This document shows positions 35,266-44,745 of a stretch of DNA of 64,000 bases, in pieces (position 1 is the first letter of the stretch; each line of letters begins with the position of its first letter). Position numbers and translations under genes: made by a program. Source of the DNA: Xanthobacteraceae bacterium (GTDB lineage Bacteria; Pseudomonadota; Alphaproteobacteria; Rhizobiales; Xanthobacteraceae); contig JARBUD010000007.1 of the NCBI GenBank assembly GCA_029239875.1, positions 62,001-126,000 of the forward strand. The letters run 5' to 3'. Below the pieces are notes generated by a model. The model was not told where the DNA came from. It saw nothing but the letters and a program-made list of their open reading frames with translations, and ran no database searches.

Positions 35266-36965
35266 ACCGCTTCGCCGCTTTGCTCGACCGCCTCGCCTAT
35301 GAGCCGCGCCGGAATGGCAAGATCCGGCTCATCGCCGATTATTTCGCCCACACGCCCGATCCCGAGCGCGGCTTCGCTCTCGCCGCGCTCACCGGCGCGC
35401 TGTCCTTTCGCAATGCCAAGCCGGGGCTGATCCGCCAGCTCATCTCCGAGCGCACCGACCCGGTGCTGTTCGCGCTGTCCTACGACTATGTCGGCGACCT
35501 CTCCGAGACGGTGGCGCTGATGTGGCCGGCGCCGCACGGGCTCAACCACACTGAGCCGCCGCCGCTCTCGGCCATCGTCCACGCCTTCACCCATATGGGA
35601 AAAGCCGAGCTGCCCGCCGTGCTCGCGAGCCTGCTCGACCGGCTGGACGAGACCGGCCGCTGGGCGCTGCTCAAGCTCATCACCGGCGGCCTGCGCATCG
35701 GCGTCTCCGCCCGCCTCGCCAAGACCGCCGTGGCGGCGCTGGGGGAACGCACGCCGGACGAGATCGAGCTGGTCTGGCCGGGGCTGGAACCGCCCTATGA
35801 GGCGCTCTTCGCCTGGGCGGAGGGCCGCGGCGAACGGCCGGAGACCGACGATCCCGCGCCGTTCCGCCCGGTGATGCTGTCGCATCCGCTGGAGGACACG
35901 GACTTCGAAAACCTCGACCCCGCCCAGTTCCGCGCCGAATGGAAATGGGACGGCATCCGCATCCAGGCGGCGCGGGGCGCCGGCGCGGACGGGCGCCACG
36001 TCACCCGGCTCTACAGCCGCACCGGCGAGGACATCTCCGGGGCCTTCCCCGACCTTGCCGGCGCACTCGCCTTCGACGGGGCGGTGGACGGCGAATTGCT
36101 GATCCTGAGCGAGGGCCGCGTGCAGTCCTTCAACGTGCTGCAGCAGCGGCTCAACCGTAAGGTCGTCTCGCCGAAGCTGATCATGGAGTTCCCCGCCCAT
36201 ATCCGCGCCTACGACCTGCTGTTCGAGGCGGGAGAGGATCTACGGGACCTGCCCTTCGACGCCCGCCGCGCCCGGCTGGAAGCCTTGATCGCCGCCCATC
36301 CGCAGGACGGGCGGATCGACCTCTCGCCCATCGTGTCCTTCGAAAGCTGGGACGATCTCGCGGCCGCCCGCGCCGATCCGGCCTCGCATGGCGCCGGCGA
36401 CGATGCCGAGGCGGTCGAAGGCGTCATGCTCAAGCGCGCCGACAGCTTCTATGTCCCCGGCCGCCCCAAGGGTCCGTGGTGGAAGTGGAAGCGCGACCCG
36501 CACAGCGTCGACGCCGTGCTGATGTATGCCCAGCGCGGCCACGGCAAGCGATCCTCCTTCTATTCCGACTACACGTTCGGCGTCTGGACCGGCGCGACGT
36601 CCGGCGAGGGCGAACTGGTGCCGGTGGGCAAGGCCTATTTCGGCTTCACCGATGCCGAGCTGATGGAGATCGACCGCTTCGTGCGCCGCAACACCGTCAA
36701 CCGCTTCGGTCCGGTGCGGGAGGTGGTGCACACGGCCACCGAAGGGCTGGTGCTGGAGGTGGCCTTCGAGGGCCTCGCCCGCTCCACCCGCCACCGCTCG
36801 GGCCTTGCCATGCGCTTCCCCCGCATCGCCCGGCTGCGCTGGGACAAGCCGCCCGGCGAGGCCGACCGGCTGGAGACGCTGGAGCGGATGATTGGCGATG
36901 AAGGACGCGCTCCCCGCCGGCCCTCCCTCGTGCTAGGGAAGCAGCAACCTGCCGAGGAAGCGTAA
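35262..36965 (+). CDS. ATP-dependent DNA ligase (LigC/bacterial ligase I-like)
   Basis: The 567-residue protein has an N-terminal DNA-binding domain (LLKLITGGLRIGVSARLAKT at about 130-150), then the nucleotidyl transferase domain with catalytic K228 in EWKWDGIRIQ (KxDG). LYSRTGEDIS, DGELLI and EGVMLKR (motifs III-V) and WWKWKRDP follow, then an OB domain. It is the ligase of the Lhr/exonuclease/PdeM repair set and lacks LigD nuclease or primase domains. The start is GTG at 35262, sharing bases with the exonuclease stop codon. Confidence 0.94.
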   Translation: MNRFAALLDRLAYEPRRNGKIRLIADYFAHTPDPERGFALAALTGALSFRNAKPGLIRQLISERTDPVLFALSYDYVGDLSETVALMWPAPHGLNHTEPPPLSAIVHAFTHMGKAELPAVLASLLDRLDETGRWALLKLITGGLRIGVSARLAKTAVAALGERTPDEIELVWPGLEPPYEALFAWAEGRGERPETDDPAPFRPVMLSHPLEDTDFENLDPAQFRAEWKWDGIRIQAARGAGADGRHVTRLYSRTGEDISGAFPDLAGALAFDGAVDGELLILSEGRVQSFNVLQQRLNRKVVSPKLIMEFPAHIRAYDLLFEAGEDLRDLPFDARRARLEALIAAHPQDGRIDLSPIVSFESWDDLAAARADPASHGAGDDAEAVEGVMLKRADSFYVPGRPKGPWWKWKRDPHSVDAVLMYAQRGHGKRSSFYSDYTFGVWTGATSGEGELVPVGKAYFGFTDAELMEIDRFVRRNTVNRFGPVREVVHTATEGLVLEVAFEGLARSTRHRSGLAMRFPRIARLRWDKPPGEADRLETLERMIGDEGRAPRRPSLVLGKQQPAEEA

Positions 36966-36983
36966 TCCGGGAGCCTGATTCTC

Positions 36984-37253
36984 ATGGCCGATAACCAGTT
37001 CGCCCGCTGGATGGGCGGCTCGCCCTTCTGGGTGCTGCTGCGCCTCATCGCGCTGTCGGTCGTGGTCGGCGTCATCCTCTCGGCGCTCGGGCTCGATCCG
37101 ATGAACATCCTCTCGAGCCTCGAGAGCCTCGTCCGCCATCTGTTCAATTTCGGCTTCGACACGGTCGAGCGGCTGTGGCGCTACTTCCTGCTCGGCGCGG
37201 CGATCGTCATCCCGCTCTGGCTGATCACGCGCCTGGCGAGCCGGGGGCGCTGA
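36984..37253 (+). CDS. DUF6460 small membrane protein
   Basis: The 89-residue protein has two membrane helices: WVLLRLIALSVVVGVILSAL at about 16-35, and YFLLGAAIVIPLWLITRLAS at about 67-86. A middle segment LGLDPMNILSSLESLVRHLF lies between them. I recognise it as DUF6460, common in Rhizobiales and of unknown function. It follows the ligase gene by 18 bp and precedes the MATE transporter by 5 bp, so the genes may form one transcript. Confidence 0.85.
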   Translation: MADNQFARWMGGSPFWVLLRLIALSVVVGVILSALGLDPMNILSSLESLVRHLFNFGFDTVERLWRYFLLGAAIVIPLWLITRLASRGR

Positions 37254-37258
37254 CCCTC

Positions 37259-38584
37259 GTGGCGCTCGCCGCCGCGGGCCGGGTGGAGGTCACTTCCCGG
37301 CGCTTCCTCGCCATCGCCCTGCCGGCGACGCTGGCGCAGATGACGACGCCGCTGCTGGGGCTGGTCGCCACCGGCGCCATCGGCCGGCTGGGCGACGCGG
37401 TGCTGCTCGGCGCGGTGGCGGTCGGTGCGCTGCTGTTCGACTTCGTGTTCTGGATCTTCGGCTCGCTGCGCATGGGCACGGCGGGGCTGACCGCGCAGGC
37501 GCTCGGGCGCGGCGAGACGGTGGAGCTGCGCGCCGTGCTCATCCGCGCGCTGCTGATCTCCGCCGCCATCGGCATCGCCCTGATCATCGTGCACCTACCG
37601 CTCGCCCATGTCGCCTTCCTCGCCATGGGCGCCAGCGAGGGCGTGCACGAGGCGGCGGCGCTGTATTTCTCGGTGCGCATCCTCTCGGCGCCCTTCGCCA
37701 TCGGCAATTTCGCCGTGCTCGGCTGGCTGGTCGGCATCGCCCGCACCGATATCGGCCTCGGCCTGCAGATCCTCATCGCCGGCGTGAACGCCGCCGCCAC
37801 CGTGCTCCTCGTCCTCTACTGGGATTTCGGCATCGCCGGCGCCGCCACCGCCAACGTGCTGGCGGAGATGGTGGGCACGCTGTTCGGCCTGGGCATCGCC
37901 GCCCGGCTGCTCGGGCGCGACTGGCGGGTACCCTGGCGCACGGTGCTCGACAGGGCGCGGCTGATCGAGACGGTGGCGGTCAACAGCGACATCATGATCC
38001 GCACCGGCCTGCTCATGCTGGTGCTGGTGTTCTTCACCGCGCAGGGCGCGCGGCAGGACGACGTGACGCTCGCCGCCAACGCCGTGCTCTACAACATCGT
38101 CATGGTGAGCGCGTTCTTCCTCGACGGCTTCGCCACCGCTGCCGAGCAGATCTGCGGCCAGAGCATCGGCGCACGCGACCGGCCGGGCTTCCGCCGTGCC
38201 GTGCGCATGGTGCTGCTCTGGGGCTTCGGCTTCGCCGCGCCGGCGAGCCTGCTCCTGCTGTTCGGCGGTGGCGGGCTGATCGACCTGCTCTCGGCCAACC
38301 CCGATGTGCGCCTCGTCGGCCGCGAGTTCCTGCCGCTGGCGGCGGCGACGCCGCTGCTAGGCGTCGCCGCCTTCGCCTATGACGGCATCTATTCCGGCTC
38401 GACCTGGGCGCGCGACATGCGCAACCTCATGGTGCCGGCCGTGGCGCTGTTCTTCCTCGCCTGGTGGCTCACCTTGCCGCTCGGCAACACCGGATTGTGG
38501 CTGGCTTACCTCTGCTTCATGGCCGGCCGCGGCATATTCCTGGCTCTGCGCCTCCCGGTGCTGGAGCGGCGGACTTTCGCGTAA
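37259..38584 (+). CDS. MATE-family efflux transporter (DinF-like)
   Basis: About 441 residues from a GTG at 37259, five bases after the DUF6460 stop codon. Twelve membrane segments are visible in two similar halves, including ALPATLAQMTTPLLGLVATG near the start and ANAVLYNIVMVSAFFLDGFA with AEQICGQSIGARDRPGF in the second half. The FLDGFATAAEQICGQ segment points to the DinF branch of MATE. Such proteins export cationic drugs or metabolites using sodium or proton gradients. The substrate is unknown. A possible upstream start at 37175 lies inside the preceding gene. Confidence 0.9.
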   Translation: MALAAAGRVEVTSRRFLAIALPATLAQMTTPLLGLVATGAIGRLGDAVLLGAVAVGALLFDFVFWIFGSLRMGTAGLTAQALGRGETVELRAVLIRALLISAAIGIALIIVHLPLAHVAFLAMGASEGVHEAAALYFSVRILSAPFAIGNFAVLGWLVGIARTDIGLGLQILIAGVNAAATVLLVLYWDFGIAGAATANVLAEMVGTLFGLGIAARLLGRDWRVPWRTVLDRARLIETVAVNSDIMIRTGLLMLVLVFFTAQGARQDDVTLAANAVLYNIVMVSAFFLDGFATAAEQICGQSIGARDRPGFRRAVRMVLLWGFGFAAPASLLLLFGGGGLIDLLSANPDVRLVGREFLPLAAATPLLGVAAFAYDGIYSGSTWARDMRNLMVPAVALFFLAWWLTLPLGNTGLWLAYLCFMAGRGIFLALRLPVLERRTFA

Positions 38585-38598
38585 GGGGACGGATGATC

Positions 38599-40476
38599 AT
38601 GGCGGGGAAACTCACGAGCTTCGCGCGCAGGCTGTTCTCCGGCGAACCCGCGGAGCGGGCCGCGCCGCCTCCGGCGGCGTTCGAACCCTTGAGCGCCACG
38701 GCTCAGGTCGACGGCCACGACCCGCACGCGCTGGAAGCCACCGTGCCGAAGGTGCGCACGCTGGAGGAGCGCATCCTCATCGCCACGCGCTGCCGCGATG
38801 CCGACGTCCTGCCGCGGGCGCCCAATGCCGGCGCGGTGGTCGAGGAGGCGGACGGCACTCGCGTGCAGATCATGCACAACGGCATCAGGGTCGTCGCCGG
38901 CGGCTATTACGGCGACTGGATGCAGGAGCTGATCCAGCGCTGCGGCGGCGTGCACGAGCCGCAGGAGGAGGTGCTGTTCGCCGAAGTCGTCAAACACCTG
39001 CCGGACGACGCCTCCATGCTGGAGCTAGGCGGCTATTGGAGCTTCTATTCGGTCTGGTTCCAGCACGGCGCCTCGCGGCGGCGCAGCGTCGTCGTCGAGC
39101 CTGATCCCGTCCATATCGAGGTCGGCCGCGCCAATGCCCGCCTCAACGGGTGCGAGCCGACCTTCGTGAACGCCTTCGTAGGCGGCCGCTCCGCCCCGCC
39201 GGCGCCGTTCCCGACCGAGCGCGCCGGCACGATCGACCTGCCCTGCGTCAGCGTGCCGGACCTGATGGCGGCGCACGGTATCGATCGCCTCGACCTGCTG
39301 CATTGCGACACCCAGGGCGCGGAGCTCGCGGTGATCGAGAGCTGCGCCCCACTCGCCGCCGCCGGCCGCCTCGGCTGGCTGATCGTCTCGACGCATGTGG
39401 ACTACATCACCGGCGATCCGCTGACCCACCAGCGCTGCCTCGGCGCACTGCGGGCGCTGGGCGCCACCGTCCTCGCCGAGCACGATGTGCACGAATCCTT
39501 CAGCGGCGACGGGCTGATCCTCGCCAGGTTCGGCGCGGTGCCGGCGGACTGGCGCGCGCCGGCGCTGAGCTACAACCGCTATTCGGAGAGCCTCTTTCGC
39601 AACCCGCTCTACGACCTGGCGGAGACGAGGGCGCGGAAGGCGGCCGAGACGCCACTGCCGCCGGATGTCGGGCTGCTCGCGGGCAACCCGTTCTTCGCCC
39701 GGCGCGGCACGCTGGTCGAGATCACCGCCGACGGCGACTTTGGGCCAAGGGGCGAGACGATGCTCCTGCCGCACGACGGGACGATCTTCCCGACGGTCGT
39801 TCAAGCTGGCGGATGGTCTCGCGATATGGTCGATTTCTATGCCGACCACATGGATCCCAGCCAACGTTATACGCTGGTCGATATCGGTGCGAATGTCGGC
39901 CTGTTCTCTCGTCAGTGCGCCTATCGTTTTTCCAACATCGACCGCTTCGTTTGCGTCGAGCCGGATCCGGGAAATTTCCAGGCGCTGCGGTACAATCTCG
40001 GCCGCGCGGCCGGCACCCGGGCGGAGCTGTTCAATGTCGCGCTCTCGGATGCGGACGGCGAAGCCGAGTTTTTCCGGGACGTGGAAAACATCGGCAACTA
40101 CTCGCTGGCGGACGACGCCATGCGCAACCGCTCCTTCGCCGTCACCAAGGTCGGCTCCGTCGCCACCGACCGATGGATGAGGCAAAGCCTGAACCCCGGC
40201 GCGCAGGACCGGCTGCTCTGGAAGTCGGACACCCAAGGCTATGACGAACTGATCATCTCGCGCACGCCGATGGACATCTGGCGGCGAGTCCATTGCGCCA
40301 GCGTCGAAGTCTGGCGCATCCGCAAGCCGGCCTTCGACCGGGATGCCTTCGCCACGCGGATCGACGACTTCCCGCACAAGGCACTCGGGATCGGCAATCC
40401 CGTCACGACCGCCGACGTCCTCGCTTATCTCGACAACGACGACTGGACGTTCACCGACCTGTATCTCTGGCGCTAG
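38599..40476 (+). CDS. Double FkbM-family methyltransferase fusion
   Basis: About 625 residues from the ATG at 38599, nine bases after AGGGGA; another ATG lies at 38593. Two FkbM-like methyltransferase domains lie in tandem. The first, at about 130-300, has [33 protein letters not shown] and [13 protein letters not shown]. The second, at about 415-600, has [33 protein letters not shown] and [13 protein letters not shown]. Both keep the SAM glycine motif and the xDTQG motif. FkbM proteins O-methylate sugars or polyketides, so an envelope glycan is the likely target. The second domain looks less GC-rich than the first, which may reflect a separate origin. The stop codon overlaps pyrD. Confidence 0.85.
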   Translation: MAGKLTSFARRLFSGEPAERAAPPPAAFEPLSATAQVDGHDPHALEATVPKVRTLEERILIATRCRDADVLPRAPNAGAVVEEADGTRVQIMHNGIRVVAGGYYGDWMQELIQRCGGVHEPQEEVLFAEVVKHLPDDASMLELGGYWSFYSVWFQHGASRRRSVVVEPDPVHIEVGRANARLNGCEPTFVNAFVGGRSAPPAPFPTERAGTIDLPCVSVPDLMAAHGIDRLDLLHCDTQGAELAVIESCAPLAAAGRLGWLIVSTHVDYITGDPLTHQRCLGALRALGATVLAEHDVHESFSGDGLILARFGAVPADWRAPALSYNRYSESLFRNPLYDLAETRARKAAETPLPPDVGLLAGNPFFARRGTLVEITADGDFGPRGETMLLPHDGTIFPTVVQAGGWSRDMVDFYADHMDPSQRYTLVDIGANVGLFSRQCAYRFSNIDRFVCVEPDPGNFQALRYNLGRAAGTRAELFNVALSDADGEAEFFRDVENIGNYSLADDAMRNRSFAVTKVGSVATDRWMRQSLNPGAQDRLLWKSDTQGYDELIISRTPMDIWRRVHCASVEVWRIRKPAFDRDAFATRIDDFPHKALGIGNPVTTADVLAYLDNDDWTFTDLYLWR

Positions 40477-41549
40477 CCCGGAAACGGCTCCGCCACGATC
40501 TGCCGCGCCCGTCGGCCGGTGAGCTCATTGAGCGTCGCGTGCTCCTTCGCCAGTCGGGCGAGGATGCCAGCCTTGAGGCGCGGCACCAGCCCGAGCCCCT
40601 CATAGACCAGCCCGGAATAGAGCTGGATCAGGCCGGCGCCGGCCTCGATCTTGGCGAGTGCCGTCTCGGCGCTGTCGATGCCGCCGACGCCGACGATCGG
40701 GAAGGCGCCGTCGACGCGGACATAAGTCTCGGCCAGCATGCGGGTCGAGAGCGCGAAGAGCGGCCGGCCAGAGAGCCCGCCGGTCTCGCCTTTCTGCGGC
40801 GAGCGCAGGCCGGCGGGGCGGGAGATGGTGGTGTTGGAGACGATCAGCCCGTCGATCCGCCGCCGGCGCGTCACCTCGACCACCCCGTCGAGATGCGGCA
40901 ACGCGAGGTCGGGCGCGATCTTCAGCAGCAGCGGCACGCCCGGCGCATGGCGGTCGCGCGCCTCGATGGTGCGGGCGAGCAGATCGTCGAGCGCCTTCTC
41001 CTCCTGCAGGTCGCGCAGCCCCGGCGTGTTGGGCGAGGAGACGTTGGCTGTAAAATAATCGGCCAGCCCGGCGAAAGCGGCGATCCCCGCCACATAATCG
41101 GCGGCACGGTCCACCGTCTCCTTGTTCGCCCCGACATTTACCCCGACGATGCCCGGCCGCCCTTTTCTCGCCACCAGCCGCCCCTTGGCCGGGCCGTGGC
41201 CGCCGGAATTGAAGCCGTAGCGGTTGATCACCGCGCGGTCCTCGGTGAGGCGGAAATTGCGCGGGCGCGGATTGCCGGGCTGCGGGTGCGGCGTGATCGT
41301 GCCGACCTCGACGAAGCCGAAGCCGGCGCCGAGCATGGCGTCCGGCACTTCGGCCTCCTTGTCGAAGCCCGCCGCCAGCCCCACGGGGTTCGGGAAGCTC
41401 AGTCCGAACGCCTCGACCTTCAGCCGCGCATCGTCCGGCTCGGGCGCGCGCAGCGGCAGGCAGCCGAGCGCACGTATGGCGAGGCGGTGCGCATTCTCCG
41501 GGTCCATCAGCCGGGCGAAGGGCAGAGCGAGATCGAACAGCGCGCTCAC
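40473..41549 (-). CDS. pyrD: Dihydroorotate dehydrogenase (quinone), class 2
   Basis: The 358-residue membrane-associated flavoenzyme oxidises dihydroorotate to orotate with quinone in pyrimidine synthesis. [44 protein letters not shown], the catalytic serine region [16 protein letters not shown], and [17 protein letters not shown] are class 2 signatures. The start is GTG at 41549, two bases after the upstream DUF952 stop codon. Its TAG shares CTAG at 40473-40476 with the stop codon of the convergent FkbM gene. Confidence 0.97.
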   Translation of the reverse strand: MSALFDLALPFARLMDPENAHRLAIRALGCLPLRAPEPDDARLKVEAFGLSFPNPVGLAAGFDKEAEVPDAMLGAGFGFVEVGTITPHPQPGNPRPRNFRLTEDRAVINRYGFNSGGHGPAKGRLVARKGRPGIVGVNVGANKETVDRAADYVAGIAAFAGLADYFTANVSSPNTPGLRDLQEEKALDDLLARTIEARDRHAPGVPLLLKIAPDLALPHLDGVVEVTRRRRIDGLIVSNTTISRPAGLRSPQKGETGGLSGRPLFALSTRMLAETYVRVDGAFPIVGVGGIDSAETALAKIEAGAGLIQLYSGLVYEGLGLVPRLKAGILARLAKEHATLNELTGRRARQIVAEPFPG

Positions 41550-41551
41550 GA

Positions 41552-41908
41552 TCAGCCCTCGAAGGCAGGAAAGAGGTGACGGCCATGCGGGCCGAGCGGC
41601 AGCTCGCGCACCCACGCGACCGCGCCGAGGTCGAGCGGGCCGTAGAGATGCGGAAACAGGTCGCCGCCGCGCGAGGGCTCGTAGCGCAGCAGCGCCGGAT
41701 CGAGCCGCTCCGTGCGTATCGCCACTAGGAGAAGATCGTCCTGCCCGGTGAAGTGCTTCGCAGCGGTCTCGGCGACCTGGACGCTCGTGGAGAAATGGAT
41801 GAAGCCGTCCGCCACGTCGACCGGCGCGCCCTCGAAGCGCCCGGCCGCTTCCGCCGCCTGCCAGAGCGCCCGCGGCGCGATCTTGTAGATGATGTCGTGC
41901 GTCGTCAT
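41552..41908 (-). CDS. DUF952 family protein
   Basis: The 118-residue cytoplasmic protein has the DUF952 signatures [37 protein letters not shown] and [16 protein letters not shown]. The fold resembles ADP-ribosyltransferase-like or glutathione-transferase-associated domains, but no function is established. It is commonly encoded directly before pyrD in Rhizobiales. Here it ends 2 bp before the pyrD start, so the two are co-translated. Confidence 0.92.
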   Translation of the reverse strand: MTTHDIIYKIAPRALWQAAEAAGRFEGAPVDVADGFIHFSTSVQVAETAAKHFTGQDDLLLVAIRTERLDPALLRYEPSRGGDLFPHLYGPLDLGAVAWVRELPLGPHGRHLFPAFEG

Positions 41909-41947
41909 CGCTCGCCTGTCGGCGCGGCCCGCCCGCGCCCTCAGGCT

Positions 41948-43381
41948 CTAGCCGCGCGCGGCCGAACTGGCAACGGAGCGCCAGCAACCGATGATCGCTT
42001 GCGCCGAGAGGTAAATGTCCTCCTGCGTGGTCGCGGCATTGCTGATCGAGATGCGCATCGCCCAGTGCCCGCGCCATTTCGAGCCCCCGGCGAAGCAGGT
42101 GCCCTCCGCCTGGATGGCGGCAATGGCGGCGAGCGTGAGTGCGTCGCCGGCCTCGTCGGCTTCGTCCTCACCGAAGCGCACCAGCACCTGGTTCAGCACC
42201 ACGTCATTGAGCACGGCGATGCCGGGCTCGGCGCGCAGCAGTTCGGCCATCAGCCGGGCCTGCTTGCAATTGGCCGCGACCATCGCCGCGACGCCGGCAC
42301 GGCCGAGATGGCGCAGCATCGCCCAGGTGGCGAAGCCGCGGGCGCGCCGCGACAGCTCGGGCACGTAGTGGGAAGGGTCGCGCTCGGCGCCGCTCACCGG
42401 CGGCAAATAGCTCGCGGCGATCGTCATCGCCCGGCGATGCGCCTCGGCGTCGCGCACGATGGCGTAGCCACAATCATAGGGCGTCTGCAGCCATTTATGG
42501 CCGTCCGTCGCCCAGGAATCCGCCAGTTCCACGCCGGCCGCGAGGTCGGCCGTGTCGGGGCAGGCACGCGCCCACAGGCCGAAGGCACCGTCGACATGCA
42601 CCCAGGCGCCCCGCGCCTTGGCGGGCGGGACGATCTCCGCATGCGGGTCGATGGCGCCGGTGTTGATCTGCCCGGCCTGCGTCACCACGATGAGTGGGCC
42701 GCTCTCCGGCAGCGCCCGCTCGAAGGCATCGGCGCGCATAACGCCCTGCCCGTCAGTGGCGACGCGAATGAGGTTTGAGCGGCCGAAGCCGAGATATTGC
42801 AGGGCGGAGAAGACGCTGGCGTGGGCGTCGTCGCCGATGACGACGCGCACCGGCGGCGCGCCGGCGAGCCCGTTCTCCTCGATGTCCCAGCCGACGCGGC
42901 GCAGCACCTCACCACGCGCGGCGGCGAGACCGACGAAATTGGCCATGGTGGCGCCGGTGACGAAGCCCACGGACGCCTCCTCCGGCAGGCGCAGCACATC
43001 GAGCAGCCAGCGTGCCGCCACCGTCTCGGCCGCCGCCGCCGCGGGGGCGGCGACATGATTGGCGGCGTTCTGGCCCCAAGCGGCGGTCAGCCAGTCGGCG
43101 ACGACGCCCACCGGGTGCGAGCCGCCGATCACCCAGCCGAAGAAGCGCGGCCCGGTGGTCGCGCTCAGGCCCGGTCCGGCGCGGCGGACGAGATCGTCGA
43201 GCACTTCGCCCGCCGCCTCGCCCTCCTCGCTCAGCGCACCGTCGAAGGCGGCGACCGCCTCTTCATAGGTGAAGGCCGGCGCGTGACGGAGCGGGTCGGC
43301 GGCACGGAAGGCGCTCGCATGGCGCGCCGTGCTCGCCAGCAGCGCCTGCATGGCCTCGCGCTCTTCGTTCCTTGCCAGCAT
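41948..43381 (-). CDS. Group II pyridoxal-dependent decarboxylase
   Basis: The 477-residue protein is of the glutamate/aromatic amino acid decarboxylase group. [18 protein letters not shown] lies in the PLP phosphate area, [15 protein letters not shown] carries the aspartate that pairs with the PLP nitrogen, and [18 protein letters not shown] carries the PLP lysine. The substrate cannot be assigned; aspartate, tyrosine or tryptophan are all possible. It is divergent from the S24 regulator gene with about 130 bp between. Confidence 0.88.
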   Translation of the reverse strand: MLARNEEREAMQALLASTARHASAFRAADPLRHAPAFTYEEAVAAFDGALSEEGEAAGEVLDDLVRRAGPGLSATTGPRFFGWVIGGSHPVGVVADWLTAAWGQNAANHVAAPAAAAAETVAARWLLDVLRLPEEASVGFVTGATMANFVGLAAARGEVLRRVGWDIEENGLAGAPPVRVVIGDDAHASVFSALQYLGFGRSNLIRVATDGQGVMRADAFERALPESGPLIVVTQAGQINTGAIDPHAEIVPPAKARGAWVHVDGAFGLWARACPDTADLAAGVELADSWATDGHKWLQTPYDCGYAIVRDAEAHRRAMTIAASYLPPVSGAERDPSHYVPELSRRARGFATWAMLRHLGRAGVAAMVAANCKQARLMAELLRAEPGIAVLNDVVLNQVLVRFGEDEADEAGDALTLAAIAAIQAEGTCFAGGSKWRGHWAMRISISNAATTQEDIYLSAQAIIGCWRSVASSAARG

Positions 43382-43461
43382 GCGCGACTCCTGCGTTGGA
43401 CGGGGCGGGCATCCTAGGTGGCGCGGCCGGCCTGTCCAGAGCCGACTGGACTTCGGTCGTG

Positions 43462-43479
43462 ATAGGGTATAATTCCTAT
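43462..43479. promoter_or_regulatory. Palindrome over a -10 box, possible operator of the S24 repressor
   Basis: ATAGG...CCTAT arms surround GTATAATT, which contains a TATAAT -10 hexamer at 43468-43473. It is 34 bp upstream of the repressor start codon. Repressor binding here would block the promoter, the usual pattern of autorepression. No convincing -35 was seen. Confidence 0.4.
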
Positions 43480-43512
43480 GCTGCTGATAAAATTCCGATT
43501 CGCGGAGCTCCC

Positions 43513-44133
43513 ATGCTGACCCACGCCCAGATCTGGCGGGCCGTCGACCAGCTGGCGGAGCGCCACGGGCTGAGCGCCTCCGCGCTCGCCAAGCGGGCGG
43601 GGCTGGACCCCACCACCTTCAACCGCTCCAAGCGCGAGCAGCCGGACGGGCGCGCGCGCTGGCCTTCCACCGAAAGCATCGCCAAGATCCTCGCCGCCAC
43701 CGGCACCAGCCTCGACGACTTCATGGCGCTGATCGGCGGCGGCACGCGGCGGGCGATCCCGCTCATCGGCTTCGCGCAGGCCGGCGGCGGCGGCTATTTC
43801 GACGATGCCGGCTTCCCGGTCGGCGGCGCCTGGGACCAGATCGAGTTCCCCAATGTCGGCGACGAGCACGCCTATGCGCTGGAGATCGCCGGCGATTCCA
43901 TGCTGCCGCTCTACCGCGACGGCGACATCGTCGTCGTCTCGCCGGCGGCGGTCACGCGGCGCGGCGACCGGGTGATCGTCAAGACCCGCGAGGGCGAGGT
44001 GATGGCCAAGGAACTCAAGCGCCGCACGGCCAAGACGGTCGAGCTGCGCTCGCTCAACCCGGAGCATCCCGACCGCTTGTTCCAGGAAGGCGAGATCGCC
44101 TGGATCGCCCGCGTGCTGTGGGCCAGCCAGTAG
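43513..44133 (+). CDS. XRE/S24-peptidase repressor (CI/LexA-like)
   Basis: The protein is 206 residues. The N-terminal helix-turn-helix is LSASALAKRAGLDPTTFNR (about 21-39). The C-terminal S24 domain has the self-cleavage nucleophile S129 in GDSMLPLYRDGD and the general base K157 in VIVKTREG. An Ala-Gly cleavage site may lie in FAQAGGGGYF (about 87-96). This is a common chromosomal S24 protein in alphaproteobacteria with unknown targets; no prophage genes lie nearby. Whether RecA triggers cleavage is unknown. Confidence 0.88.
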   Translation: MLTHAQIWRAVDQLAERHGLSASALAKRAGLDPTTFNRSKREQPDGRARWPSTESIAKILAATGTSLDDFMALIGGGTRRAIPLIGFAQAGGGGYFDDAGFPVGGAWDQIEFPNVGDEHAYALEIAGDSMLPLYRDGDIVVVSPAAVTRRGDRVIVKTREGEVMAKELKRRTAKTVELRSLNPEHPDRLFQEGEIAWIARVLWASQ

Positions 44134-44162
44134 CGCAGGCGGTCCGCGAGCGCGCGCAACGT

Positions 44163-44195
44163 CAAAAGGGACGGCCCCGGCGGGCCGCCCCCAAA
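44163..44195 (-). terminator. Intrinsic terminator of the lipoprotein gene
   Basis: On the minus strand a GC-rich hairpin (GGCGGCCC/GGGCCGTC around GCCGG) is followed by CCTTTTGACG. It lies about 70 bp past the lipoprotein stop codon and just after the convergent repressor gene. Confidence 0.5.
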
Positions 44196-44263
44196 TCCCT
44201 AGACTTGGTACATCAGACGCAGGGCGTCAGACCGGGTTGGCGTTTCCCGGAAGTCCCGCGGCG

Positions 44264-44521
44264 TCAGCAGCGCACCGCGACGCGGCGGCCCCAGCGGTCA
44301 TAGGCGTAGCAGTCGCCGGGCGAGGTCGCGGCGCCGATCACGCCACCGGCCACGGCGCCGGCGCCCGCGCCCCACGCCGCGCCCGTTCCGCCGCCGGCGA
44401 TGCCGCCGATCACCGCGCCGGTACCGGCACCGATCAGGGCACCGCCCGCCGTGCGCTGCTGCGTGGTGGTGCAGGCTGCGAGGCTGAGCGCGACGGCGGA
44501 AATAGCAACGATCCTGAGCAT
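44264..44521 (-). CDS. Glycine-zipper lipoprotein
   Basis: The protein is 85 residues. MLRIVAISAVALSLAAC ends in a lipobox (LAAC), so the mature protein is a lipid-anchored envelope protein. The core has GxxxG repeats (GGALIGAGTGAVIGGIAGG and GAGAGAVAGGVIGAA), as in Rick_17kDa/OsmB-type stress lipoproteins. The C-terminus CYAYDRWGRRVAVRC ends in cysteine. An exact EcfG-type promoter lies about 100 bp upstream, so it is probably a general stress response gene. Confidence 0.88.
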   Translation of the reverse strand: MLRIVAISAVALSLAACTTTQQRTAGGALIGAGTGAVIGGIAGGGTGAAWGAGAGAVAGGVIGAATSPGDCYAYDRWGRRVAVRC

Positions 44522-44620
44522 GATGTCCTCTCCAGAACTTGGCCGTCAGGTGCCCCTGATACGCGGCCTTGGCCCCGGCCCGACCCAGCGCACGGACGGC
44601 GCGGCCTGACCCGCAGCACT

Positions 44621-44645
44621 AACGCCCGCGCCCGCCGCGGGTTCC
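44621..44645 (-). promoter_or_regulatory. EcfG-type promoter of the glycine-zipper lipoprotein gene
   Basis: On the minus strand GGAAC is followed by exactly 16 bases and CGTT, the alphaproteobacterial general stress sigma consensus. The leader to the ATG at 44521 would be about 95 bases. Confidence 0.75.
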
Positions 44646-44673
44646 CTACGTTACCTAAGTAGCACGATCGCGC

Positions 44674-44704
44674 TTCCTACGGAGAGTTCTGCGCATTATA
44701 ATGC
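44674..44704 (+). promoter_or_regulatory. Promoter with a palindromic -10 region before the peroxiredoxin gene
   Basis: TTCCTA (44674-44679) and TATAAT (44697-44702) are 17 bp apart. The -10 box lies inside a perfect 12-base palindrome, GCATTATAATGC (44693-44704). The surrounding 80 bp are unusually AT-rich. A regulator binding the palindrome would occlude RNA polymerase. Confidence 0.45.
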
Positions 44705-44745
44705 AAAGACAGAATTACTCTGTATTTAGCCAGCTAGAGGCCGCC

